Source: Brevundimonas sp. SH203
GTDB lineage: Bacteria > Pseudomonadota > Alphaproteobacteria > Caulobacterales > Caulobacteraceae
Length of the DNA stretch: 64,000 nt
Assembly (NCBI RefSeq): GCF_002157625.1
Contig: NZ_BDMM01000001.1
Location: forward strand, 718,081-782,080
Direction: 5' to 3'
Within the stretch, counting starts at the first letter, position 1, and each line of letters opens with the position of its first letter. A program made the translations under genes and the position numbers. The notes beneath the pieces were generated by a model that was given only the letters and a program-made list of their open reading frames with translations, had not been told where the DNA came from and ran no database searches. Shown piece by piece: positions 38,277-49,248 of this stretch.

Positions 38277-39575
38277 ATGACCGCCGATGCGACCCCGAAC
38301 GCGACCATGACCCCCGCCCGCCGCCTTCGGAACATCGTCGGCGGTTCGGCCGGCAATCTGGTGGAGTGGTTCGACTGGTACGCCTATGCGGCCTTCACCC
38401 TGTATTTCGCGCCCGTCTTCTTCCCGAGCGAAGACCCGACCGCCCAACTGCTGAGCGCCGCCGCCGTGTTCGCGGTGGGCTTCCTGATGCGGCCCATCGG
38501 CGCCTGGATCATGGGCATCTACGCCGACCGCAGGGGGAGGAAGGCCGGGCTGACCCTTTCGGTGACGCTGATGTGCGCCGGTTCGCTGATCATCGGCCTG
38601 ACGCCCGGCTATGCGACCATCGGCCTTGCGGCGCCCGCCCTGCTGTTGTTCGCCCGCCTGCTTCAGGGTCTCAGCGTCGGCGGCGAATACGGGTCGAGCG
38701 CCACCTATCTGTCGGAAATGGCCGAGCCGCACCGGCGCGGCTTCTGGTCCAGCTTCCAGTACGTCACCCTGATCTCTGGCCAGCTGATCGCGCTCCTGCT
38801 GCTGATCGTATTGCAGAACACGCTCAGCGAGACGGCGCTGGCGAGCTGGGGCTGGCGCATTCCCTTCTTCGTCGGGGCCGCGCTGGCGGTCGTCGTCTTC
38901 TGGCTGCGTCGGCGGCTGGACGAGACGCACAGGGCCGAGGACGTCAGGGACAAGCCCAGGTCCAGCGCCGTCCAGCTGTTCGTCAAACACCCCAAGGAGG
39001 CCTTCATGGTGTTGGGCCTGACGGCGGGCGGCACCTTGGCCTTCTATACCTACACGACCTATCTCCAGAAGTTCCTGGTCAACACGACCGGCTTTCCCAA
39101 GAACACGGCGACCGAGATCAGCGCGGCGGCCCTGTTCATTTTCATGCTGCTGCAACCGGCCGTCGGGGCGCTGTCCGACCGGATCGGTCGGCGGCCGGTC
39201 ATGGTCGCCTTCGGCGTGCTGGGCGTGATCTTCACCGTGCCGATCATGACGATGCTGTCGCGGGTCGAGAGCCCGCTGGCGGCCTTCGGGCTGGCCCTGG
39301 CCGGGCTGGTGATCGTGTCGGGCTATACGGCGATCAATGCGGTGGTGAAGGCCGAACTATTCCCCGCCCATATCCGCGCCCTGGGCGTCGCCCTGCCCTA
39401 CGCCATCGCCAATGCGGTGTTCGGCGGCACGGCCGAATATGTCGCCCTATGGTTCAAGGGCGTCGGGATGGAAAGCGTCTTCTTCTGGTATGTGACCGGC
39501 ATGATCGGGGTGTCGCTGATCACCTTCATCCGCATGCGCGACACGCAGCATAACAGCCTGATCACACATACTTAG
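38277..39575 (+). CDS. MFS transporter, metabolite:H+ symporter (KgtP-like) family
   Basis: A 432-residue transporter has about twelve helices. GNLVEWFDWYAYAAFTLYF and GAWIMGIYADRRGRKAGL are signatures of the metabolite:H+ symporter subfamily (alpha-ketoglutarate/proline permease relatives). It begins 7 bp after astB, so it is the last gene of the ast operon. It may import arginine-derived metabolites or a carboxylate; the substrate is inferred from position only. Confidence 0.87.
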   Translation: MTADATPNATMTPARRLRNIVGGSAGNLVEWFDWYAYAAFTLYFAPVFFPSEDPTAQLLSAAAVFAVGFLMRPIGAWIMGIYADRRGRKAGLTLSVTLMCAGSLIIGLTPGYATIGLAAPALLLFARLLQGLSVGGEYGSSATYLSEMAEPHRRGFWSSFQYVTLISGQLIALLLLIVLQNTLSETALASWGWRIPFFVGAALAVVVFWLRRRLDETHRAEDVRDKPRSSAVQLFVKHPKEAFMVLGLTAGGTLAFYTYTTYLQKFLVNTTGFPKNTATEISAAALFIFMLLQPAVGALSDRIGRRPVMVAFGVLGVIFTVPIMTMLSRVESPLAAFGLALAGLVIVSGYTAINAVVKAELFPAHIRALGVALPYAIANAVFGGTAEYVALWFKGVGMESVFFWYVTGMIGVSLITFIRMRDTQHNSLITHT

Positions 39576-39585
39576 CCACCTTGTC

Positions 39586-39678
39586 CGTCATCCCAGGGCT
39601 TGTCCCTGGGATCCATACGTCCAGTATATACCGCTAGCACCGGGTATATGGATCCTCGCCACAAGGGCGAGGATGACG
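39586..39678. repeat. Related 93-bp palindromic element (CGTCATCC type)
   Basis: The ends are CGTCATCC and GGATGACG, and each end forms a hairpin around CTTGT or ACAAG (CCAGGG-CTTGT-CCCTGG on the left, CTCGCC-ACAAG-GGCGAG on the right). Both are bounded internally by GATCCATA or TATGGATC. The two hairpin stems differ in sequence but keep full pairing. It lies between convergent genes (the MFS gene and phhA). Confidence 0.8.
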
Positions 39679-39692
39679 AGGTTGGAATGGCC

Positions 39693-40568
39693 TCAGGCCG
39701 CGAACCGCCCTCCCTTGTCGGCATAGACCTGGGTGCCGCGCGTGAAGACCTGGTCGGTCGGCAGGACGGTTTCGATGGCAAGAGCGTCCTGCCCCTTCAA
39801 GGCGGCATAGACCGGGCCGAAATCCTTCAACGTCTCGTTCTTCAGGGCTTCCAGGCTGTCGATGACGAAGTAGACCTGCTGGAAGTCGTCGATGCGATAG
39901 AGGGTCCGCATCACCCGTTGCAGGTCGAAGCCCAGACGGTTCGGCGACGCATCGTCCAGCGCGAACACGCTCTCTGTGGCCGAGGACACGATGCCGGCGC
40001 CATAGATGCGAAGACCGTCCGCCTCCTGCATCAGGCCGAACTCGACCGTGTACCAGTACAGCCGCGCCAGGTTCGGCAGCATCCCCAGCGACGCCGCCCG
40101 CTGTCCGCCCTTGCCATAGGCCTCCATATAGGCGGCGAAGGCCGGGTCGGTCAGCATCGGCACATGGCCGAAGACGTCGTGGAAGATGTCCGGCTCCTGC
40201 AGATAGTCCAGTTGATCCGGCTTACGGATGAACTGGCCCGAGACGAAGCGGCGGTTGGCCAGATGGTCGAAAAAGACCTCGTCCGGCACCAGCCCCGGCA
40301 CGCACACCACGGTCCAGCCGGTCAGGGCCTGAAGCTTGGGATTGATGACGTCGAAATCGGGGATGCCGCCCGCATTCAGGTCCAGCGCCTTCAGCCCGTT
40401 CAGAAAGGCCTCGCAGGCCCGACCCGGCAGGATCTTCATCTGGCGGGCGTAAAGCGTGTCCCAGGTCTGGTGCTCGACCTCGGTATAGGCGGCCCAGTTC
40501 TGGGGGATGGTCCAGTCGGCGGCCGCGCCCTCGGGCGGCTGTTCGAAGACGTGTTCGAAGTCGGACAT
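39693..40568 (-). CDS. phhA: Phenylalanine 4-monooxygenase
   Basis: A 291-residue iron- and tetrahydropterin-dependent enzyme converts phenylalanine to tyrosine. The iron-ligand histidines appear in PDIFHDVFGHVPML and the glutamate in WYTVEFGLM. The C-terminal SATESVFALDD and RTLYRIDDFQQVYFVIDS are also typical. The ATG at 40568 follows AGGAG. It lacks the regulatory ACT domain, as expected for bacterial forms. It is divergent from ppx. Confidence 0.96.
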   Translation of the reverse strand: MSDFEHVFEQPPEGAAADWTIPQNWAAYTEVEHQTWDTLYARQMKILPGRACEAFLNGLKALDLNAGGIPDFDVINPKLQALTGWTVVCVPGLVPDEVFFDHLANRRFVSGQFIRKPDQLDYLQEPDIFHDVFGHVPMLTDPAFAAYMEAYGKGGQRAASLGMLPNLARLYWYTVEFGLMQEADGLRIYGAGIVSSATESVFALDDASPNRLGFDLQRVMRTLYRIDDFQQVYFVIDSLEALKNETLKDFGPVYAALKGQDALAIETVLPTDQVFTRGTQVYADKGGRFAA

Positions 40569-40795
40569 GGTACGCTCCTGATCTTTTGCCCAGTCTATCG
40601 AGGACTTGCGCCGTCTTCCACCGTCCGCGCGTTCGCCTGTCCGATCGACGGGATTTGGAAATGCCGCGCGGGGCGGACAAGGCCACGCCGGTCTGTTCAT
40701 CTTCCTGACAGAATGGCTTGGCGCGGATGATCTTCGCGCGCTAGGCTGACGGGGACGGGCGCCGCTTCGGACCGCCCACATCGGAATGACGACCC

Positions 40796-41893
40796 ATGCC
40801 GGAGACCCCCGGCGCGCCTCGACGGCGCGACGAGCGGTCCCAGCCGTCCCGTCCGCGGGATGCGTCGGGTCGGGATGCGCCGCTGTATGGCGCGCTCGAT
40901 CTGGGGACCAATAATTGTCGGCTGCTGATCGCGCGGCCTTCGCGCGACGGCTTTCGCGTGGTGGACAGTTTCAGCCGCATCGTGCGCCTGGGCGAGGGCC
41001 TGTCGCGCACCGGGCGGCTGGACCCGCAGGCCATGGACCGGGCCTATGACGCCCTGGCCCTGTGCGCCGAACGGATCGTCAGGAAGGGCGTGGAATCGGC
41101 GCGTCTGAGCGCGGTCGCCACCCAGGCCTGCCGTGCAGCCGAGAACGGCGCGGAATTCATCGACCGGGTGCGAAAAGGCACGGGCCTGCGCCTGCGTATC
41201 ATCGACCCGGCCGAGGAAGCGCGGCTGGCGGTCGAGGGCTGCCTGAACCTGATCGATCCCCGGGCCGAGGGCGTGGTCATCATCGACGTGGGCGGCGGCT
41301 CGACCGAACTGTCGTGGCTGAAGCGCGACGATGCGGAATGGCGGACCACCGGCTGGATGTCCGCGCCGCTGGGCGTCGTCACCCTGGCCGAACGCCACCC
41401 GGAGCCGGAGAACGCAGGCGAACCCTGGTACCAGGCCATGGTCGCCGACATGGGCGCGGCCCTGGCGGACGGCGGCATTCAGGACGACGGAATGCTGGAC
41501 CTGTTGCGACGCGACCGCGCGCACCTGATCGGCACCTCGGGCGCGATCACCAGCCTGGCGGGCATTCACCTGAAACTGCCGCGCTATAACCGCGACCGGG
41601 TCGATGGACTGTGGATGACGCGCGGCGAGTGCGAGGCGGCGGCTGATCGGCTGAAGGCGCTGGGGCCGCAAGGACGCGCGCGCGAGGCCTGCATCGGCCC
41701 TGACCGCGCCGATCTGGTGCTGGCCGGCGCCGCGATCCTGGAGGCCATTCAGCGCGCCTGGCCGTCCGAAAGGGTCCGCGTCGCCGACCGGGGCCTGCGC
41801 GAAGGTCTGTTGCTGCAGAGGATGCGCGAGGACCAGAAACCCCCGCGTCGCCGCCGTCGTCGGCGCGGACGCGGGCGGGGTTCGGCGAGCTGA
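40796..41893 (+). CDS. Ppx/GppA exopolyphosphatase-family protein
   Basis: A 365-residue protein of the ASKHA-fold phosphatase family, acting on polyphosphate or guanosine pentaphosphate. Motifs are ALDLGTNNCRLLIA (phosphate-1), RLGEGLSRTGRL, ATQACRAAENG and VVIIDVGGGSTELSWL (phosphate-2). The N-terminal 30 residues are charged and variable, and the C-terminal tail is a run of arginines (PPRRRRRRRGRGRG) likely to bind nucleic acid. The C-terminal HD domain of long Ppx proteins is absent. Confidence 0.93.
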   Translation: MPETPGAPRRRDERSQPSRPRDASGRDAPLYGALDLGTNNCRLLIARPSRDGFRVVDSFSRIVRLGEGLSRTGRLDPQAMDRAYDALALCAERIVRKGVESARLSAVATQACRAAENGAEFIDRVRKGTGLRLRIIDPAEEARLAVEGCLNLIDPRAEGVVIIDVGGGSTELSWLKRDDAEWRTTGWMSAPLGVVTLAERHPEPENAGEPWYQAMVADMGAALADGGIQDDGMLDLLRRDRAHLIGTSGAITSLAGIHLKLPRYNRDRVDGLWMTRGECEAAADRLKALGPQGRAREACIGPDRADLVLAGAAILEAIQRAWPSERVRVADRGLREGLLLQRMREDQKPPRRRRRRRGRGRGSAS

Positions 41894-41897
41894 GGCT

Positions 41898-42767
41898 TTA
41901 CGCCCCCGGCGTCACCTGCACCGGCACATCGATGTCGCAGACCGAGAAGTCGGTGCCCTTGGCCTGACGCGCATGGTCAGCCAGGGCGCGGAAAGCGGCC
42001 GAGGTCGTGTTCATCATCTGCACCGTGGGGCGTTCGGCCTGGGGCAAGTCGACGGCCAGACGCACGCGGGTCATGCGATCCGGCTCGGTCACGATGCCGT
42101 CCGGGTTCGGACTGGCCTTCAGGGTGCGCACCACGTCCAGACCCGACACCACGCGGCCCCAGACGGTGTAGCGTTTTTCCAGAGCCGGATAGGCCTGACG
42201 CATCAGGAAGAACTGGCTGTTGGCGGTGTCGTTGCCCTCGTCACGCGCCATGCCGGCGACGCCGGGGCAATACAGCCCCCAGCCGTGGACCTTCTTGTCG
42301 CCGGTGCCGGACATCAGGGCGTCGGGCTGGGTCTGGACCGGCACAGAGCGGACGAAGCCGATCAGGGAGCCGGTCGGGGCGGCGACGGGCGTAAAGGCCA
42401 TGTCCGGCCCGCGTCGGAAGGTGAACTCGCCCTTCAGATCGGGATACCAGCTCTGGCCCTCCCCGGTGCCCAGCGGATCGCCGGTCTGGGCCATGAACCA
42501 GTCGATCACCCGGTGCCAGGCCAGATTGTCGTAGAAACCGCGTGCCGCCAGAAGCTTGATCCGCTCGACATGGGCGGGCGCAAGCTCGGGCGCCAGTTCG
42601 ACCAGTATGCGCCCCTTGGTCGTGTCGATGACCAGAAGATCGTTGGGCGAAATGGCGCGCCAATCGGTCGGGGCCGGCGGGGGCGGAGGCGGCGACGCCT
42701 CCTGCGCCAGAACCGGGCCGGACAGAAGGGCGGACAGGACCGCCGCCGCCAATGCGTTTCGAACCAT
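41898..42767 (-). CDS. Cyclophilin-type peptidyl-prolyl isomerase, periplasmic
   Basis: A 289-residue protein with a signal peptide (ALSALLSGPVLAQEA) and a proline-rich linker before a cyclophilin domain. HRVIDWFMAQTGDP holds the catalytic Arg and Phe-Met-Gln residues, and NSQFFLM is the second active-site strand. An insertion with a cysteine (GLYCPGVAGM) distinguishes this caulobacterial type. It lies 33 bp downstream of a second, related isomerase; the pair probably arose by duplication and acts in periplasmic folding. Confidence 0.9.
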   Translation of the reverse strand: MVRNALAAAVLSALLSGPVLAQEASPPPPPPAPTDWRAISPNDLLVIDTTKGRILVELAPELAPAHVERIKLLAARGFYDNLAWHRVIDWFMAQTGDPLGTGEGQSWYPDLKGEFTFRRGPDMAFTPVAAPTGSLIGFVRSVPVQTQPDALMSGTGDKKVHGWGLYCPGVAGMARDEGNDTANSQFFLMRQAYPALEKRYTVWGRVVSGLDVVRTLKASPNPDGIVTEPDRMTRVRLAVDLPQAERPTVQMMNTTSAAFRALADHARQAKGTDFSVCDIDVPVQVTPGA

Positions 42768-42799
42768 GTCCCCTACCCCTCCTGATGTTGAATGCGGCC

Positions 42800-43675
42800 T
42801 CAGCCGCCGACGACCTCGGCCACCGGCTGGACGTCGCAGATGCTGAAGGCCGCGCCACGCGCGGTGCGGGTCGCGGCGATCCGGTCGGCGAAGGCCGCGC
42901 TTGAAGCGTTCAGCACGCGCACGGTCGGGCGCTGCCCCTCCGGCAGGGCCGAGGCCATGCGAACATGGGTCATGACGTCAGGGTCCGTCACCTTGCCGTC
43001 CTCGGCGTCCGAGCCCTTCTTGATCTTGTCCAGCACATCCATGCCCGACACCACGCGGCCGAAGGCGGTATAGACGCCGTCCAGCTGATCGCGCGCGCCC
43101 ATCATCAGGAAGAACTGGCTGTTGGCGCTGTCGGGCGCCCCCGAACGGGCCATGCCCAGCACGCCGGGGCAGAACAGGCCGTGGGCGTCGACCTTGAAAT
43201 CGGCCGTGACCATCATCTGGGCGTCGGGTTGGGTCTGGACCGGCAGATCGCCGACCAGACCGCGCAGACCGGCGCCCGCGTTCGGCACCGCGACGAAGCC
43301 GGCGTCGCGGCCGCGACGGAAGTTGAACTCGGCCTTCAGGTCGGGCAGTTCGCTGCCGCCCTCGCCCGTGCCCTTGGGGTCGCCGGTCTGGGCCATGAAG
43401 CCGGGAATGACGCGGTGGAATTTCAGCCCGTCGTAGAACCCCTGATTGGCCAGGGTGCGGATGCGTTCAGCGTGGTTGGGCGCCGCAACCGGAACCAGTT
43501 CGACCAGGATGCGGCCCTTGGCGGTGTCGATGACCAGAAGGTTCTCGGGCGCGATGGTGCGCCAGTCGGCGGCCGAGGCCGCGACAGGGGCGGCGGCCGG
43601 CGCGGCCGTCTGGGCCTGGACCGCGCTGGAGGCCAGAAGGGCGGCGAGGCCGGCCGCGATGATCGCCTTACGCAT
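42800..43675 (-). CDS. Cyclophilin-type peptidyl-prolyl isomerase, periplasmic
   Basis: A 291-residue paralogue of the next gene. The signal peptide is ALLASSAVQAQTA. The cyclophilin core has FHRVIPGFMAQTGDP, closer to the consensus than its neighbour, and ANSQFFLMMG. The usual catalytic histidine region reads LDGVYTAFGRV, with Tyr in its place. I chose the ATG at 43675 (GAGAACG upstream); a TTG at 43687 would overlap coaD. It starts 8 bp after the coaD stop, so both isomerases are probably cotranscribed with coaD. Confidence 0.91.
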   Translation of the reverse strand: MRKAIIAAGLAALLASSAVQAQTAAPAAAPVAASAADWRTIAPENLLVIDTAKGRILVELVPVAAPNHAERIRTLANQGFYDGLKFHRVIPGFMAQTGDPKGTGEGGSELPDLKAEFNFRRGRDAGFVAVPNAGAGLRGLVGDLPVQTQPDAQMMVTADFKVDAHGLFCPGVLGMARSGAPDSANSQFFLMMGARDQLDGVYTAFGRVVSGMDVLDKIKKGSDAEDGKVTDPDVMTHVRMASALPEGQRPTVRVLNASSAAFADRIAATRTARGAAFSICDVQPVAEVVGG

Positions 43676-43683
43676 AGTCGTTC

Positions 43684-44172
43684 TCAAATCCCGTTCTTGA
43701 CCTTGTCCCGCACGCGCTCGGCGATGGCGGGGCTGACGAAACTGTCGATCGCGCCGTCCAGACGGGCGATTTCCTTGACCAGGCGCGAGGCGATGGCCTG
43801 ATGCCGTGGATCGGCCATCAGGAATACCGTCTCGATGTTCTGATTGAGGCGCTGGTTCATGGCCGTCATCTGGAATTCGTATTCGAAGTCGGCGACCGCG
43901 CGCAAACCCCGGATGATGACGTTGGCGTTCACTTCCTCGGCGAAATGCATCAGCAGGTTCGAAAAGGGCTCGACCACGATGTCGCCGGCCAGGCCCGCGA
44001 CCTCGTCCTGCAGCATCTGGACGCGCTCGTCCGTGGTGAACAGCGGCCCCTTCTCGTCATTGCGCGCCACGCCGATGACTACGCGGTCCACCAGCTTCAG
44101 CGCACGCTTGATGATGTCGGTGTGCCCGTTCGTCACCGGGTCGAAGGTGCCCGGATAAAGTCCGATGCGCAT
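43684..44172 (-). CDS. coaD: Phosphopantetheine adenylyltransferase
   Basis: A 162-residue enzyme of coenzyme A synthesis that transfers AMP to 4'-phosphopantetheine. It carries YPGTFDPVTNGHTDII with the nucleotidyl-transferase GH pair, FSNLLMHFAEEVNANVIIRGLRA, and QMTAMNQRLN. The length is exactly that of the family. The loop SRLVKEIARL near the end replaces the usual SSxVKE motif but keeps the Lys-Glu. It heads the isomerase genes. Confidence 0.97.
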   Translation of the reverse strand: MRIGLYPGTFDPVTNGHTDIIKRALKLVDRVVIGVARNDEKGPLFTTDERVQMLQDEVAGLAGDIVVEPFSNLLMHFAEEVNANVIIRGLRAVADFEYEFQMTAMNQRLNQNIETVFLMADPRHQAIASRLVKEIARLDGAIDSFVSPAIAERVRDKVKNGI

Positions 44173-44255
44173 GGCGTGTCTCCCCAGCCTGTCGCCTGCC
44201 GTTCGGCGTCGTTTAGCAGGTGCGAAATGAGCGGCCTAGACGCCTGACAGCTTCG

Positions 44256-45059
44256 TCATCGTCGCGGCGCCATGGCTTGCGGCGTTTGCGACGCCCAGGC
44301 GCGCTCCAGCCGGTCCAGAATTATCGGATCGGCAGAGAAGGCGACATCGCCGATGGCCGTAATGGGACAGGCGGGCGTGGCGCTGTTGCACAGAAAGGCG
44401 CCGTCGAAATCCGACAGATCGGCCAGAGCAACCGGGCGGCTTTCACACGCCAGACCAAAGTCGCTCAGCCCTCGCTGGATCAGGGCCTGGGTCACGCCCG
44501 CCAGCATCGGTCCCTCAGGCCAGATGATTCGTTCCCCCTGTATAAAGCCGATGTTCCAGAGCGAACCTTCCAGAATCCGTCCCTGCGCATCCACGAACAG
44601 CGCATCGTCGAAGCCGTCGGCGCGGGCGGCGCGGCGGGCGCGGATCAGCCCCATCGTCGCGACGTGTTTCAGATGCGGCGCCTCGCGCTCATAGATGATC
44701 GGCGTCACGCGGATCGAGGCGGCCAGAGGCGGCGGAGGCGGCGAAACCACCGTCATCACCCTGGGGCGACCGACGAAAGATGGCGCGCGATGGCCGATCT
44801 CGGGCGAAAACAGGCTGACCCTCAGCCAGCAGGCGTCGCGCCCCCCGACCGCCTGGGCCATCAGGCGACACAGTTCGCCCTCGCCGGGGCTGTCGCCGAA
44901 CAGTTCGAGCGCCGCCTGCTCCAGTCGCGCCAGATGCAGGTCGAGACCCCGCACGCCTCCCTGCTCCACGCGAAACGAGGTGTAGGCGCCGTAGCTGACT
45001 AGCGCCTGATGGGCGAGATCGTCAGGCGTGGCGGGCTGGCCGTCGATCAGGATGTCCAC
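44256..45059 (-). CDS. Class IV PLP-dependent aminotransferase
   Basis: A 267-residue fold-type IV enzyme, the group that includes branched-chain and D-amino-acid aminotransferases and aminodeoxychorismate lyase. The PLP lysine is probably in APHLKHVATMG, followed by LEGSLWNIGF (cofactor-binding Glu) and PMLAGVTQALI. The GTG at 45059 has GGAG at ideal distance. An ATG at 45071 and another at 45080 lie in or next to a repeat element and lack a ribosome-binding site. The substrate is not determinable. Confidence 0.85.
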   Translation of the reverse strand: MDILIDGQPATPDDLAHQALVSYGAYTSFRVEQGGVRGLDLHLARLEQAALELFGDSPGEGELCRLMAQAVGGRDACWLRVSLFSPEIGHRAPSFVGRPRVMTVVSPPPPPLAASIRVTPIIYEREAPHLKHVATMGLIRARRAARADGFDDALFVDAQGRILEGSLWNIGFIQGERIIWPEGPMLAGVTQALIQRGLSDFGLACESRPVALADLSDFDGAFLCNSATPACPITAIGDVAFSADPIILDRLERAWASQTPQAMAPRR

Positions 45060-45072
45060 TGGAGGCTCCATT

Positions 45073-45198
45073 CCGCTCATCCCGGCGAAGGCCGGGACCC
45101 AGTTCTGTCGCTCGGCAGTGCGTTGGACGACCTTGATGCGAAGCGATCAAAGGTACTCGCCCAAAGCACTGGGTCCCGGCCTTCGCCGGGATGAGCGG
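45073..45198 (+). repeat. Dispersed intergenic element, copy 3
   Basis: At 126 bp it has the same terminal hairpins as copies 1 and 2, with AAGG/CCTT in place of AAAG/CTTT (TCCCGGCGAAGGCCGGGA). That is a paired, structure-keeping difference at both ends. The interior is more diverged but retains CAGTTCTGTCGC and CGCCCAAAGCACTGGG. It fills the gap between the gyrA stop and the aminotransferase start, separating two same-strand genes. Confidence 0.85.
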
Positions 45199-45213
45199 AC
45201 ACCCCTGACCTGA

Positions 45214-47985
<2,772 letters not shown>

Positions 47986-48108
47986 TGAAGCGTGGCTTTA
48001 TGCGGCCGGAATCGGAACGTGATCCGTTGTGACGATTTCTAGCATTCAAGGGGCCCGGTGGCAAAGCGACGCCAACCGTGAAAGCCCGTCTCTGAAAGGA
48101 CTTTTCAT

Positions 48109-48684
48109 ATGCGCGCCCATACGCTCGCCGCCGCCCTTCTGATCGCCTCGCCGCTGGCCCTGACCACGGCCTGCGCCGCGACCGGCAACGCCCCGCAAGC
48201 CATCGTCGAACGCGCCCCCGTCGGCGCCACGGGCCAGGCGATCCTGGTCAACGCCTCGGGCGCCAACATCGGCCGCGTCGATCTGCGCCAGGGGCCGACA
48301 GGCCTGCTGATCAAGGTGGAGGCCTCGGGCCTGACGCCGGGCTGGCACGGCATCCATATCCACGCCACGGGGGCCTGCGCCGCGCCCTTCACCTCGTCCG
48401 GCGCCCACATCAACCACGGCGAACCGAAACAGCCGCACGGCCTGTTGAACCCCGCCGGTCCCGACGACGGCGACCTGCCCAACATCTACGCCGGCGCGGA
48501 CGGCAAGGTGAACGCCGAGCTGTTCACCACCCGCGCCCGCATTTCCTCGGAAGGCCCCGGCCAGTGGCTGTGGGACGCCGACGGTTCGGCCATCATCATC
48601 CACGCCAATCCCGACGACCACACGACCCAACCCATCGGCGGCGCCGGCGACCGCGTGGCCTGCGCGGCGCTCAGCGCCAGCTGA
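48109..48684 (+). CDS. sodC: Cu/Zn superoxide dismutase, lipoprotein form
   Basis: A 191-residue periplasmic or membrane-anchored enzyme that dismutates superoxide. The N-terminus has a signal peptide with a lipobox-like LTTAC. Copper/zinc ligands are in GWHGIHIHATGAC and GAHINHG, then in IIIHANPDDH near the C-terminus. Two cysteines (GAC and RVAC) would form the structural disulfide. GAAAGGAC lies upstream of the ATG. It converges with the DUF1003 gene; only 4 bp separate it from that gene's ancestral end. Confidence 0.93.
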   Translation: MRAHTLAAALLIASPLALTTACAATGNAPQAIVERAPVGATGQAILVNASGANIGRVDLRQGPTGLLIKVEASGLTPGWHGIHIHATGACAAPFTSSGAHINHGEPKQPHGLLNPAGPDDGDLPNIYAGADGKVNAELFTTRARISSEGPGQWLWDADGSAIIIHANPDDHTTQPIGGAGDRVACAALSAS

Positions 48685-48784
48685 TCGGTCAGCGCCCGCG
48701 TTCGGCCAGGAGGCGGTGGATCAGTTCGGTCTGCTCCTCCTGCCGGGCCGTCAGATGCTCGACCTTTTCCAGCAGGGCCATGAT

Positions 48785-49219
48785 CTAGATCTCGGCCTTC
48801 AGATTGACCTGATAGTCATTGCCGGCGTCCAGCCGATCCTTGGCCGCCTGCCGGTTCTGGCTCATCATGATCACCGGCGCCTGCACCGCCGCCAGCATGG
48901 ACAGCACCAGGTTCAGGAAGATGAACGGATAGGGATCGAACGCCTCCTTCCGCAGCAGGACGTTGGTGATCGTCCACAGCGCCAAAAAGACGCCGAACCC
49001 GATGATGAAGGGCCAGGAGCCGCCAAAGGCCGCCACCCGGTCCGCCAGCCGCTCGCCGAAGGTCTGGTGATCGGCGAAGGTCTCGTTGATGTCCTCCGAG
49101 ATCGGGCGGCGGTCGGCCGCGCTGGCCACCACGCTGGCCTCCGGCTCGGGTAGTTCGCGCACGGCCTTGCCCAGCCAGCGGCGAGAGACATGATCGGCGT
49201 CGAGCGGGGTGCGGGTCAC
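48785..49219 (-). CDS. DUF1003 family membrane protein, truncated by an amber codon
   Basis: A 144-residue protein with two membrane helices (SWPFIIGFGVFLALWTITNVLL and PFIFLNLVLSMLAAVQAPVIM) and the DUF1003 ending SQNRQAAKDRLDAGNDYQVNLKAEI. A TAG codon follows (48785-48787). Beyond it the same frame continues with IMALLEKVEHLTARQEEQTELI and ends at a TGA at 48689, which is exactly the C-terminal coiled coil expected in this family. A GAG-to-TAG change is the simplest explanation. Both helices remain, so partial function is possible. Confidence 0.85.
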   Translation of the reverse strand: MTRTPLDADHVSRRWLGKAVRELPEPEASVVASAADRRPISEDINETFADHQTFGERLADRVAAFGGSWPFIIGFGVFLALWTITNVLLRKEAFDPYPFIFLNLVLSMLAAVQAPVIMMSQNRQAAKDRLDAGNDYQVNLKAEI

Positions 49220-49248
49220 GGGCGGCTCCTTAGTCGGTTCGGATCAGA

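Noticed and set aside
48785..48787. TAG in the DUF1003 gene as a recoded (pyrrolysine-type) codon
   Set aside because: No pyrrolysine system is expected in this group and the family has a plain Glu there; a point mutation is simpler.
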